DNA from: Yinghuangia soli | GTDB taxonomy: Bacteria; Actinomycetota; Actinomycetes; Streptomycetales; Streptomycetaceae | Assembly: GCF_021502675.1 (NCBI RefSeq) | Contig: NZ_JAKFHA010000032.1 | Coordinates: forward strand, 1-64,000 | Reading direction: 5' to 3' | Length of the DNA stretch: 64,000 nucleotides | In this document: one piece after another, positions 19,867 to 28,849 of the stretch | How the letters are laid out: every line of letters begins with the position of its first letter | Numbering within the stretch: the first letter of the stretch is position 1 | Notes under the pieces: generated by a model | What the model was told of the DNA's origin: nothing | Databases searched by the model: none | Seen by the model: only the letters and a program-made list of their open reading frames with translations | Position numbers and translations under genes: made by a program

Positions 19867-20424
19867 ATGACCGAGGTCTCGCTCACCGGACGCCTCCTCG
19901 TGGCGACCCCCGCGCTGACCGATCCGAACTTCGACCGGTGCGTGGTCCTGGTGCTGGACCACGACGACGAAGGCGCGCACGGGGTGGTCCTCAACCGGCC
20001 CACTCCGGTCGACGTGCACGACGTGCTCACCGGCTGGTCCAAGGCGGTCACCGAGCCTTCGGTGGTGTTCCAGGGCGGCCCGGTCGCGATGGACTCCGCG
20101 CTGGCCATCGCGTCGGTGCCGGGCGGCGGCGAGCCGGTCGGCTGGCGCCGCGTCTTCGGCGGCCTCGGCCTGGTCGACCTCGACGCGCCGCCCGAACTGG
20201 TGGCCGCGGAGTTCGGCTCGATGCGCATATTCGCGGGCTACTCGGGCTGGGGCCCGGGCCAGCTGGAGGCCGAGCTGCACGACGGCGCCTGGTACGTGGT
20301 GGAGTCCGAGCCGGGTGACGCCTTCAGCCCCGATCCGGAGCGCCTGTGGCGGGCAGTGCTGCGCCGGCAGCGCGGCGAGCTGGCGATGGTGGCGACGTAT
20401 CCGGAGGACCCGTCCTTCAACTGA
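19867..20424 (+). CDS. YqgE/AlgH family protein (DUF179)
   Basis: 185 residues starting MTEVSLTGRLLVATPALTD. The family signature is present: NFDRCVVLVLDHDDEGAHGV, VVLNRPTPVDV, VFQGGPVAMDSALAI and the C-terminal FAGYSGWGPGQLEAEL. The biochemical role of the family is unresolved. ATG 19867 was chosen because homology begins there; an in-frame ATG at 19849 would add six residues. Confidence 0.92.
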   Translation: MTEVSLTGRLLVATPALTDPNFDRCVVLVLDHDDEGAHGVVLNRPTPVDVHDVLTGWSKAVTEPSVVFQGGPVAMDSALAIASVPGGGEPVGWRRVFGGLGLVDLDAPPELVAAEFGSMRIFAGYSGWGPGQLEAELHDGAWYVVESEPGDAFSPDPERLWRAVLRRQRGELAMVATYPEDPSFN

Positions 20425-20513
20425 CGGCGACCGGCGGCCCGGATCGTGCGCGGTCCCGGCCCGGATCGGGCTCCGCAGGGGGCTGTGCGGGCGGCCCCGC
20501 TTAGAATCGGGGC

Positions 20514-20804
20514 ATGACCACTCCGCAGGACTATCCCGAGCCCGAGCGCGGAACGGGCACGGGGACGCTCATCGAGGAGACCCCGCAGGTCTCCCACGGC
20601 GACGGCGACCACGAGCGCTTCGCGCACTACGTCCAGAAGGACAAGATCATGGAGAGCGCCCTCTCGGGCACTCCGGTGATCGCCCTGTGCGGGAAGGTCT
20701 GGGTGCCGGGCCGCGACCCGAAGAAGTACCCGGTGTGCCCGATGTGCAAGGAAATCTACGAGACCATGGGCACGGGCGGGAACGACAAGGGCGGCGACAA
20801 GTAA
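20514..20804 (+). CDS. DUF3039 domain protein
   Basis: 96 residues. The core HYVQKDKIMESALSGTPVIA followed by ALCGKVWVPGRDPKKYPVCP and MCKEIYE is the DUF3039 signature, including a Cys plus CPMC motif that could bind zinc. The function is unknown. It follows the YqgE gene by 89 bp on the same strand, a conserved actinobacterial neighbour pair. Confidence 0.9.
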   Translation: MTTPQDYPEPERGTGTGTLIEETPQVSHGDGDHERFAHYVQKDKIMESALSGTPVIALCGKVWVPGRDPKKYPVCPMCKEIYETMGTGGNDKGGDK

Positions 20805-20888
20805 CCGCCCGTCGCGCGTCCCCGCGAGACCGCGCGACGACCCGCGAACCGCCGCGCGACGCCGCGGCGGACTGCGCGCTGTAATGCG

Positions 20889-20934
20889 AAGCCGGGAGCG
20901 CCGAGGGACACACCCCTCGGCGCTCCCGGCTTTT
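20889..20934 (+). terminator. Intrinsic terminator after DUF3039
   Basis: A perfect 19-bp stem (20889-20907 with 20914-20932), loop acacac, then a T run. Confidence 0.9.
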
Positions 20935-21828
20935 CTGCGCTTTACGGCGCCCTGGCGGCCCCGGCGAACGGGTGAAGTTCGCCGAACCATGGCGGAGGCG
21001 GGACCACAAGCCGAGGCAACCGACCGACGCCGCGCTGTGCCTCGTGCGCGCCTCAGGTGCGAAGCACCGCCCCACCCGCCGCGCCTGACCGCGTACGCCA
21101 CACCGCATGCCCTCTCCGCTCGGTCTGTACGCCGCGCCTCACAGCTGCTTCCTCCTCCCAGGCCGCATCCCGCCTCACGTACATCTCGCTGCGCCACATC
21201 GCACTGATTACGCCGCAACTGCCTGCGGCACGGTCGGCGGCGTGCGGCACGTGCGGGGCTGGGGGACTACGCCAAGCGGGGTCGGTGCGTACCTGTACGC
21301 CGGATCCGCGATGCCTTCGGCACGGGGTGGCTCACGTGCCGGGTGGCTTCTGCAGGGCTGGGGGACTACGTCAGTTGCCGCTGCGAGGTGCTGTGTGTGG
21401 GGAGTCGGGGTGCGGCGCGGTCCGGGGGCGGCGGGGGGATGGCGTGGCGTCCCTTGCCGCCCGGTCCGCGGTGCCTGCGGCGCGCGGCAGAGGTTTGGCG
21501 GATGGTCTGCGCGGGGCGGGGGAGTGCGTCGGGTGCGGGCGCGATGTTGCTGCGTCTGCGGGTTGGTGGGGGCCCCGGGTCGCGGTGCGCTCCGGGTGGT
21601 CGCGGTGTTGGTGTGTCGGTCCGGCCGGTCCGTGGTGCCTGCGGTGCGTGGATGCGGGGCGCCGGGCCGGCCCTTCCGCGGTGCCTTCGGCACGGGGTGG
21701 ATTGCCTGCCGGATGGCCCTTGCGGAGGGGGTGGCGGGGTGGGGTGGGGGGTTTTCGGGGGTCGTTCCGAGGGGTTCCGGGGAAGTCTTGCTCGCGTCAC
21801 CCGTCCGGCGCAGTAGCGTTGCCCCGTT
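20935..21828. other. Gene-free, G-rich region of 0.9 kb before the molybdenum hydroxylase operon
   Basis: Frames are open but none reads like a protein and none has a convincing start. The plus strand is strongly G-skewed from about 21230 to 21790. Short phrases recur: ggggctgggggactacg (near 21254 and 21356), ccttcggcacggggtgg (near 21312 and 21690) and gtccgtggtgcctgcgg-like segments (near 21470 and 21630). It looks like degenerate repetitive DNA. The xdh-like operon promoter should lie at the right end. Confidence 0.5.
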
Positions 21829-22674
21829 GTGAACGAAGCGATCATGCTGCCGCACTCCCTCGACGAGGCCGTGGACGCGCTGGCCCGCGAGCCCGCCGCC
21901 CTCCCGGTGGCCGGCGGCACCGACCTGATGCCGCGCGTGAACGCCGGGCTGCTGCGCCCCCGCGCGCTCCTCGGCCTGTCCGGAATTCCCGAGCTGCGGC
22001 TCTGGCAGTACGAGGGCCGCACCGCGGTCGTCGGCGCCGGAGTGACCTGGGCCCGGCTCGCCGGACCCGACCTCGCGGCGCTCGTGCCCGGGCTGGCGAT
22101 GGCCGCCCGGCAGGTCGGCACGCCGCAGATCCGGATGATGGGCACGCTCGGCGGCAACCTGGCCGCGCGTACCCGGGAGGCCGACTCGGTGCCCGTGCTG
22201 GCCGCTCTGGAGGCCACGGTGGTGGTGCGCTCGCCCGGCGGCGTCCGGGAGTTCGTGTGCGATGCGGAGCCGGGCGCGCAGTTGCGCTCCGGCGAGCTGA
22301 TCGTCGGTGTGCGGGTGCCGGTGCTGCACGGCCCGCAGGAGTTCTTGAAGGCCCGGGTCGCCGCCGGGTTCCACGCGACGCTTGCGCTGGTCGCGGACCC
22401 CGGCGCGCGCAGCGTGCGCTGCGCGGTCGGCGGCGTGCGCCCGGGCGCGGAGCGCACCCCGGCCGCGGAGCAGTGGCTTGCCGAGCGCATCGATCCGGGC
22501 ACCGGGTTGCTCACCGACCCGGACGCTCCGGCCCGCTTCGGCGCCCTGGTCGCGGACGGGCTCTCGCGCAGCGAAGGCCCGCGTTCGGCGCGGGCGCACG
22601 AGGCACGCGTGGTGGCGGCGCTGGCGCGGCGTGCGGCGGAACGGGCGTTCGCCCGGAAGGCGGGCAGGACATGA
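21829..22674 (+). CDS. Xanthine dehydrogenase family protein, FAD-binding subunit
   Basis: 281 residues of the medium, FAD-binding subunit (CoxM/XdhB-like). The FAD-contact loops PVAGGTDLMPRV and TPQIRMMGTLGGNLAARTRE match the family; the second replaces the usual IRN-x-ATxGGN with a variant. The GTG at 21829 begins MNEAIMLPHSLDEAVDAL, the usual entry to this fold. Its stop overlaps the start of the next gene (ATGA). The three genes form a tight operon for one oxidoreductase. Confidence 0.93.
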   Translation: MNEAIMLPHSLDEAVDALAREPAALPVAGGTDLMPRVNAGLLRPRALLGLSGIPELRLWQYEGRTAVVGAGVTWARLAGPDLAALVPGLAMAARQVGTPQIRMMGTLGGNLAARTREADSVPVLAALEATVVVRSPGGVREFVCDAEPGAQLRSGELIVGVRVPVLHGPQEFLKARVAAGFHATLALVADPGARSVRCAVGGVRPGAERTPAAEQWLAERIDPGTGLLTDPDAPARFGALVADGLSRSEGPRSARAHEARVVAALARRAAERAFARKAGRT

Positions 22675-25043
22675 CCGACCAGCACCCGCGGGACCGGCAC
22701 CTGCCGGACGCGTACGCGGCGGATCCGGGCACGACGGATCCGGGCACGACGGATCCGTACACCGGGGACCCGTACGCCGGAGACCCCGGACACCTCGGAG
22801 ACCCGTACGCGGGCGCCCCCTACATGCCCGGGCCGCAGGTACCGGCCGCGCTGCCGGGCGCCCGCCGCCCGGCGGAACCCGGGGTGGCCGACCTGCGGGC
22901 ACCGCTGCCGTCTCCGTACTCCGCCGACGGGCAGGCAGCCGGTACGTACGCCGCCGCCGAAGCCGGCGATGCCGGTGTCCAGGTGCGCGGCTTTGCGGGG
23001 CCGGGCGACGTCTACGGGGAGGTCGCGGGCGGCTCCGAGGGGCCTGCTCAGTCCGCGGCAGACCCCTATGCGGCGGGTTTCTCCGTGCCGCCGCCTCCGC
23101 CGGTCGGCGTGCCTGGCGTACCCGGTGTGCCCGGTACGCCTGGTGCTGCGGCTGATGATGCGGGTGCTCCCGACGCATCGGGTTCCTACGCGCCCTACGT
23201 CGGGGCGGACTCGCACGCGCCCTGGTCCTCGGCAGCCGACGCCGCAGGGGCGCAGCAGTACGTGCCGGAGCCTCGGACCTCCGGTCCGCAGTCCGGCGAC
23301 TCGGGCGCGGGGGATCTTGCCTCGGCGGACCACCAGGCCGCCCAGCCCGAGACCGCCCAGCCCTATGCCGCCGAGCCCTATGCTGCCCAGCCCCGGGTGG
23401 CGAGCCAGGCTGACGCCGGCCTCTACGGGCCGGTCCCGTACCCCGCCGATCCGCCTCCGCCCGGGCCGTACCTGCCCCAGGTGACCGGCGACGCGCTGTG
23501 GATCGAGGCGGGCGTCGACATCGTGCCCGGGGCGGGCGGCCGTTCGGGCTTCGGGACCGAAGGCTGGTGGCCGAGCGCGGGTGCGGGCAGCGGAAGCGGG
23601 ACGGGAGCGGTCGCGCCGTCCGAGCCGGGTGCCCAGGGCGCGGGTCCGTCCGCGGACGTGGCGTCGCTGGGGAGCACCGGCTTCATGGCTGCGTACGGCG
23701 GTGCATCCGCGCCCGTCGAGCCCGCACCTGAAGCGTCTGCGGTGCCGCAGCCTGGGGCGGATGAGGACCCTGGCCTGTCCGGCTATGTCGGTGCGGTCGG
23801 CAGTACGGGCCTGATGCGCGCCTTCACGTTCCCGCCGGACCTGGAGCAGGCTGCTCCCGCGGTCCCGGCAGCGCCGCCTGCACCGTCGGTGCCCCCTGCT
23901 CCGCCTACACCTCCAGCGCCGCCGGTGCCCCCTGCGCCGCCCGTGCCCCCTGCGCGTCCCGCGTCCGAACCTCCCGCGGTACGGTCGCGCCCGGTCGAGC
24001 CGCCGCCGCTGCCGTCGGTGCCTCCGCCGCCCGCGACGCGGCACATCATGCCGGTCGACCTGTCCAACCTGTCCGTGCTGCCCGCGGAACCCGAAGCCGC
24101 CCAGTTTGCCGGGGCTTTCGCGGCGGTCACGGCCGAGGACACCACGGCCGTCGCGGAGCCCGAGGCTGCGGCGCCGCCGGCCGGACCTGCCGCAATCGCC
24201 GAGATCCCCGAGAGCCGCAAGATCCCCGAGGTCCCCGAGATCACGGAGATCGCCGCGATCACCGAAGCCGCCGAGATCACCGGGACCGTCGACACGGTCC
24301 AAGCAACCGGAACAACCGAAACGGCCGATACCGCCGAAGAGCCCGCTGCACCGGCCGCGTTGCTCGCGCCCGCGGCCGACCCGGCTGCCGTACCCGTCCC
24401 GGCACCCCCGCCCGCCGACGACCCTGCTCCCGCCCTCGACCTCGCCCCCGACGACGGCCCCCTCGGCGTAGACGCCTTCGTCGACGTCCTGTCCGAGGTG
24501 CCCGCCGTCTCGTACCCGCTCCGCGTCAACGGCGCCATGCACGTCATCGACGGCGCCTGGATCGGCGAGAACCTCCTCTACGTGCTGCGCGAGCGGCTCG
24601 GCCTGCCCGGGGCCAAGGAAGGCTGCGGGCAAGGCGTTTGCGGTTCCTGCACGGTGCTGCTCGACGGTGCGCCGACGGCGTCCTGCCTGGTCCCGGCCGC
24701 CGCGGTCGGGGATCGCGATGTGACCACGGTCGAGGGGATCTCCGAGCACGGCGTCCCCACGGCCGTGCAGCAGGCGCTGGTCGAACACGGCGCGGTGCAA
24801 TGCGGGTTCTGCATTCCGGGCGTCGTGGTCAGTGCCCATGCGCTGCTCGCCCGCATACCGCAGCCGGACGAGGCGACCGTACGCCGCGCGCTCGCCGGCC
24901 ACCCATGCCGCTGCGCCGGGCCGAACCGCATGGTCGCGGCCGTCTGCGCGGTCGCCGCCGCGGCCGCGGACGCCACGCAATTGGACGCGTCGGCCTCGGT
25001 GTTCGAGCCGGCCAACGCCGGCGGGCCGGAGGAAACCGCATGA
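22671..25043 (+). CDS. [2Fe-2S] subunit of a molybdenum hydroxylase with a very long disordered N-terminal extension
   Basis: 790 residues. The C-terminal 177 residues are a complete two-cluster subunit: plant-type cluster GCGQGVCGSC with Cys 652, 657, 660 and 672, and second cluster CGFC...CRC with Cys 711, 714, 746 and 748. Residues 1 to about 613 are Pro/Ala/Asp/Tyr-rich low complexity with DPGTTDP, DPYAGDP and AEPYAAQP repeats, and two copies of the motif STG-F/L-M-A/R-A-Y/F (about 343 and 380). Related subunits are normally about 160-200 residues. ATG 22671 overlaps the upstream stop (ATGA), and codon use is streptomycete throughout, so the extension looks genuine rather than a misplaced start. 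It is proposed to be a tether or docking region. Confidence 0.88.
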   Translation: MTDQHPRDRHLPDAYAADPGTTDPGTTDPYTGDPYAGDPGHLGDPYAGAPYMPGPQVPAALPGARRPAEPGVADLRAPLPSPYSADGQAAGTYAAAEAGDAGVQVRGFAGPGDVYGEVAGGSEGPAQSAADPYAAGFSVPPPPPVGVPGVPGVPGTPGAAADDAGAPDASGSYAPYVGADSHAPWSSAADAAGAQQYVPEPRTSGPQSGDSGAGDLASADHQAAQPETAQPYAAEPYAAQPRVASQADAGLYGPVPYPADPPPPGPYLPQVTGDALWIEAGVDIVPGAGGRSGFGTEGWWPSAGAGSGSGTGAVAPSEPGAQGAGPSADVASLGSTGFMAAYGGASAPVEPAPEASAVPQPGADEDPGLSGYVGAVGSTGLMRAFTFPPDLEQAAPAVPAAPPAPSVPPAPPTPPAPPVPPAPPVPPARPASEPPAVRSRPVEPPPLPSVPPPPATRHIMPVDLSNLSVLPAEPEAAQFAGAFAAVTAEDTTAVAEPEAAAPPAGPAAIAEIPESRKIPEVPEITEIAAITEAAEITGTVDTVQATGTTETADTAEEPAAPAALLAPAADPAAVPVPAPPPADDPAPALDLAPDDGPLGVDAFVDVLSEVPAVSYPLRVNGAMHVIDGAWIGENLLYVLRERLGLPGAKEGCGQGVCGSCTVLLDGAPTASCLVPAAAVGDRDVTTVEGISEHGVPTAVQQALVEHGAVQCGFCIPGVVVSAHALLARIPQPDEATVRRALAGHPCRCAGPNRMVAAVCAVAAAAADATQLDASASVFEPANAGGPEETA

Positions 25044-27229
25044 CCGCCGCCGAGCGGCCGGACGCGACTGCCAAGGCGCAGGGACGTTTCTCGTACACGG
25101 CCGACCTGTGGGCGCCGGGCATGTTGTGGTGCGTGCTGGTGCGTTCGCCGCATGCACACGCACGCGTGCTCGGCATCGACGTGTCGGCGGCATACGCGGT
25201 CCCGGGCGTGCACGCGGTGATCACCGCGGCCGATCTGCCCGCCGACGCGTACCACGGGCCGGTGGTCGCGGACTGCCCGGTGCTGGCGTCCGATGTCGTG
25301 CGGTACGTCGGGGAGCCGGTGGCCGCGGTCGCCGCCGAGACGCCGCACGCGGCCCGGCTGGCCGCCGAGGCCGTCTACGTCGACTACGAGCCCACCGACG
25401 CCCGGATCGACCCCGAACACGCCTTCGCCAGCGCCCCGTTGCACCCGGACGGCAACGTCTTCCGGCATATCGCCCTGCGGCACGGCCGCCAGGTGCAGCG
25501 CCGTCCCGACGGCAGCGCGGTCGACGAGGTCGTCGTCGAAGGCCTCTACGACATCGCGGCGCAGGACCAGGCCAACCCGGCCACCGACGCGGCACTGGCC
25601 CTCCCGTGCCCGGACGGCGGCATCGAACTGCACGTCGCCACCCAGTGGCCGCACGCGGACCGCGACCAGGTCGCGCAGTGCATCGGGCTGCCGCCCGGGG
25701 CGCTGCGGCTCATGCCGACCGGCGTGGGCGGCTCGGGGGGCACCCGCGAGGACGTCGGGCTGCTCGCGGTGCTGACCTGGCTGGCCGCGGGGACCAATCG
25801 CCCGGTGAAGGCGGTCGTCGAGCGCGCCGACGCACTCAACGGCGGCGGGCACCGGCATGCCGCGCGCCTGAAGTACACCCACCGGGCGGACCGCAACGGG
25901 CGGCTGCTCGCGGTCGAGGCGCAGATCCTGCTCGACGGCGGTGCGTACGCGACGACTTCGCCCGAGGTCGTGGGCCGCCTGGCCGGCTGCGCGACCGGGC
26001 CGTACATGGTGCCGTACGCGGCCGTGGACGTCTGGGCGGTCCGCACCAACAACCCGCCGGCCGGCACCATGCGCGGGCCGGGGGCGACGCAGGTGTGCTT
26101 CGCGTACGAAGCCCAGATGGACCGTCTGGCCGAGGCGCTCGGCATGGACCCGGTCGAACTGCGGCTGCGCAACGCGCTGAGCGAGGGCACCATGCTGACC
26201 ACCGGTCAGATCCTCGACGGCCCCACGCCCGCAGGCGAGTTGCTGCGTGCGGTGGCGCTTGCCCCCAAACCGGAATCGGAACCCCCGGCGGGCCTCAAGC
26301 GCGGCATCGGGCACGCGGTGGGCCTGATCCCGCTGCTGGGCATCGAGGGTGCCGACGAGTCGTCGACCGCGACCGTACGCCTCGACCACGGCGTCGTCAC
26401 GGTCACCTGCGCGGCGGTCGAAGTCGGCCAGGGCTTCACGTACTTGGTCCGGCAGATCGTCGCCGACGTGCTGGGCATCCCGGACGCGATCGTCCTGCCC
26501 GCGGGCACCGCGCTGCCGAGCGCCGGCCCGCCCGGCCTGGGCCGGCACACCATGCTGACCGCGGGTGCGGTCGACCAGGCCGCCCGCGAGATCCGCGCCA
26601 AGCTGCTGGCCCCGATCGCGGCCCGCTACGGCATGACCGCCGCGCTGCTGGACATCCGCGACGGCCGGATCGTCTCGTACGACGGGCTCGTGGACCTGCC
26701 CGCGTCGGTCATGACCGAGGGCCAGGAAGTCGCCGCCACCGCGGGCGCCTGCCGGGCCCGGCACACCGAACCCCTCGACGACGCAGGCCAGGGCGACGCC
26801 TATCCGGCGGTGGCTTTCGCCGCGTGCCGGGTGGTCGCGGACGTCGACCCGGAGACGGGCGAGGTCAAGGTCGTGGACGTGACCGGGGCGTACGACGCGG
26901 GGAAGGTCCTGGACCACACCCAGGCCCTCGCGCGCGTCGAGGGCGCCGTGGCCCTCGGTATCGGCCTGGCCCTCACCGAGGACCTGGACGCCGCCCGCTT
27001 GCACGGCCCCGCGGCCTGGGGCCATCCCGGCAGCCTCGACGTCCCCCCGGTCCGCGTCGCCGCCTGGCACGAAGACCCGCAGCCCGGCGTCCCGTTGGGC
27101 GCCAAGGGCATCACGGACGCTGCCATCGTCCCGGTCCCGGCCGCCGTGGCCGCCGCAGTCCGCAATGCAACGGGCTTGGAACTCCCGGGACTTCCTCTGA
27201 CCCCGAAGGCCGTGGCCGCGGGCGCCTGA
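25040..27229 (+). CDS. Xanthine dehydrogenase family protein, molybdopterin-binding subunit
   Basis: 729 residues, overlapping the previous gene by ATGA. Fold motifs include AQGRFSYTADL, RSPHAHARV, YVGEPVAAVAAETPHAA, MRGPGATQVCFAYEAQMD and QDQANPATDAALALP. Two functional motifs diverge from classical members. The GGGFGGK-type cofactor loop reads GVGGSGGTRED. The C-terminal G-x-K-G-V-G-E stretch that supplies the catalytic Glu reads GAKGITDAA, giving Asp at that site. The substrate is unknown; no purine-catabolism genes are adjacent. Accessory XdhC or MocA genes are not in the window. Confidence 0.9.
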   Translation: MTAAERPDATAKAQGRFSYTADLWAPGMLWCVLVRSPHAHARVLGIDVSAAYAVPGVHAVITAADLPADAYHGPVVADCPVLASDVVRYVGEPVAAVAAETPHAARLAAEAVYVDYEPTDARIDPEHAFASAPLHPDGNVFRHIALRHGRQVQRRPDGSAVDEVVVEGLYDIAAQDQANPATDAALALPCPDGGIELHVATQWPHADRDQVAQCIGLPPGALRLMPTGVGGSGGTREDVGLLAVLTWLAAGTNRPVKAVVERADALNGGGHRHAARLKYTHRADRNGRLLAVEAQILLDGGAYATTSPEVVGRLAGCATGPYMVPYAAVDVWAVRTNNPPAGTMRGPGATQVCFAYEAQMDRLAEALGMDPVELRLRNALSEGTMLTTGQILDGPTPAGELLRAVALAPKPESEPPAGLKRGIGHAVGLIPLLGIEGADESSTATVRLDHGVVTVTCAAVEVGQGFTYLVRQIVADVLGIPDAIVLPAGTALPSAGPPGLGRHTMLTAGAVDQAAREIRAKLLAPIAARYGMTAALLDIRDGRIVSYDGLVDLPASVMTEGQEVAATAGACRARHTEPLDDAGQGDAYPAVAFAACRVVADVDPETGEVKVVDVTGAYDAGKVLDHTQALARVEGAVALGIGLALTEDLDAARLHGPAAWGHPGSLDVPPVRVAAWHEDPQPGVPLGAKGITDAAIVPVPAAVAAAVRNATGLELPGLPLTPKAVAAGA

Positions 27230-27280
27230 CGTACGGCAGTGCGCCCGCAGGTGCGGGACACCCTGTCCGCCGGCCAGGCG

Positions 27281-27724
27281 TCAGTACGTCGGGCAGATGT
27301 GCGTGTGCTCGACGTCGAGGATCTTCTCCGCCGTTGCCGCACCGAAGCCGTCGGGGTGGTCCGGCGCGGTGAAGGCCCGCGCCTGTGCTGCGGACGAAGT
27401 GGCCTGCACGGGTGCGGTGGTGCTCTCGTCGTCCTTCTTGTCGGGGCCGCCGCTGGTGATGATCACGACGGCGAAGAGCGCGGCACTGACGACGGACGCG
27501 GCAAGGCGCACCGAACGCGCCCAGGAACTGGACGTCCAGACAAGGAGGATGCCGACCGGGGCGACGAAGATCAGCAGGGCGACGATCGGTCCCGTGCGCC
27601 GGTACCAAGGCAAGTTGCCGACGGGCGGCGCCGGGGCGCCCGGAGGTGAGAGTGGCCTCTGGTAATCGCGTGACGTACGGGAAGGAGTTCCATGATCGAC
27701 CGGCCGCTTCCGCGAACTACGCAA
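27281..27724 (-). CDS. Two-helix membrane protein with a short extracytoplasmic tail, unknown function
   Basis: 147 residues as drawn. A Pro-rich N-terminus leads to two membrane helices (IVALLIFVAPVGILLVW and LAASVVSAALFAVVIITSGG), then about 50 residues ending DVEHTHICPTY. A similar layout is common among streptomycete hypothetical membrane proteins. The start is uncertain: TTG 27724 has only a weak AAAGG upstream, and a TTG before LPWYRRTGP is possible. It converges on the molybdenum hydroxylase operon. Confidence 0.55.
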   Translation of the reverse strand: MRSSRKRPVDHGTPSRTSRDYQRPLSPPGAPAPPVGNLPWYRRTGPIVALLIFVAPVGILLVWTSSSWARSVRLAASVVSAALFAVVIITSGGPDKKDDESTTAPVQATSSAAQARAFTAPDHPDGFGAATAEKILDVEHTHICPTY

Positions 27725-27821
27725 TCTCGTCCCGCCTTTGCTCGGTGTACAAGAACTTTCCCTGTCAGAGCAGTTGTCATGCCCCGGGATGAAGAGCCGC
27801 TCGCCGTAGTCGACTTGCGGG

Positions 27822-28172
27822 CTAGGTGGCGGGGTTTTCGATCAGGGTGATGCGGTTGCCGTCCGGGTCGGTCAGGGCGGCGAATCGGGCGGTGCCGCCT
27901 GCGCCGGGCTGGATGGCGCCTGCGGTCAGGCCCCGCGTGGACAGGGTGGCCAGGGCCTTGTCCAGGTCGTCCACGGCGAAGTTGACCAGGGTGGATCCGG
28001 CGCGTTCCTCGTCCTGGAAGACCTGGAGCCAGCCGCCGGTCGTGATGTGCCAGTCGGCGAGGCCCGGCATGGGGCGCAGGTCGGCGGGGCGGCCGAACAG
28101 CAGCTCGTACCAGGCGACGGAACGCTCGATGTCGGAGACCGGGGCCACGGCGAGAACGTGGGTCATGGTCAT
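27822..28172 (-). CDS. VOC-family (glyoxalase-like) protein
   Basis: 116 residues of the vicinal-oxygen-chelate fold, with the paired beta-alpha-beta-beta-beta modules VLAVAPVSDIERSVAWYELL and LVNFAVDDLDKALATL, and the family end FAALTDPDGNRITLIE. The metal site is not clear: the usual His of the first strand is missing. It may therefore be a binding or resistance protein rather than an enzyme. ATG 28172 follows GGGAG by 8 nt; the frame extends upstream without homology. Confidence 0.85.
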   Translation of the reverse strand: MTMTHVLAVAPVSDIERSVAWYELLFGRPADLRPMPGLADWHITTGGWLQVFQDEERAGSTLVNFAVDDLDKALATLSTRGLTAGAIQPGAGGTARFAALTDPDGNRITLIENPAT

Positions 28173-28262
28173 GCGCAGGCTCCCTTCGGAGGGCGAGACC
28201 GGGTGCCTCGTCCCCTTAGTGGCGACTGCCCACATGTGCCGAACTCATCGGTCCGGGGTGGT

Positions 28263-28823
28263 TCAGGCGTGGAGGGTGATGTTGGGGAGGGGGTGGCCGG
28301 TGCTGTCGAAGAGCGGGGTGCCGCAGTCGCAATGCTCGTCGGCGAGGGTCTCGCCGGGCGGGAGTTCCCAGACCAGCATGTCGCCGCAGGCGGGGCAGTC
28401 GAGGCTGGTCAGGGTCGGTTCGGAGGCCGAGCCCCAGGGGCGTACGGGGCATCCCTCGTGGGTGAGATCGGTCCACGCGAACTGGGTGGTGGGCGCGACG
28501 AGGACCTCGTAGCTGTCGGTGCCGCTGTGGCGGAGGAGGAGCGTGCAGCCGGCCTCTGTCAGGGCTGCGGCCACGTGGTCGAGCAGGCGGGTCGGGAGGT
28601 CGCCGCGGGACAGCGCGGGGTCGGTCTCGGCTGCGCCGTAGACGGGGGCCGTGTCGAGGCCGGTCGGGTCCGCGCCGAAGGCGCGCAGGCGGCCGGCGGC
28701 GAAGGCCGCCAGGTCGCCTGGCTCTTCCTCCCCGCTCCAGTCCATCGCGAAGACCACGCGGTCGACGGGGACCCCGCGGTCCCGCTCGCCGGAGGTCAGG
28801 ACCAGTGCTGCCAGCTCTGTCAC
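28263..28823 (-). CDS. Hypothetical protein with a C-terminal zinc-ribbon-like tail
   Basis: 186 residues starting at GTG 28823 (MTELAALVLTSGERDRGVP). I do not recognise the family. The N-terminal half resembles an alpha/beta fold, and the C-terminus has CPACGDMLVW and CDCGTPLF, a possible treble-clef or ribbon metal site. It lies 26 bp downstream of the GlxA-type regulator gene on the same strand, so cotranscription is likely. Codon use is normal for the genome. Confidence 0.65.
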   Translation of the reverse strand: MTELAALVLTSGERDRGVPVDRVVFAMDWSGEEEPGDLAAFAAGRLRAFGADPTGLDTAPVYGAAETDPALSRGDLPTRLLDHVAAALTEAGCTLLLRHSGTDSYEVLVAPTTQFAWTDLTHEGCPVRPWGSASEPTLTSLDCPACGDMLVWELPPGETLADEHCDCGTPLFDSTGHPLPNITLHA

Positions 28824-28849
28824 GCCGGGCACCGTACCAGCGGCCGCGG

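Noticed and set aside
21057-22670. Extension of the [2Fe-2S] subunit frame upstream to 21057
   Set aside because: The first part overlaps the FAD subunit gene and reads as Arg/Gly/Ala shadow. The ATGA overlap at 22671 marks the start.
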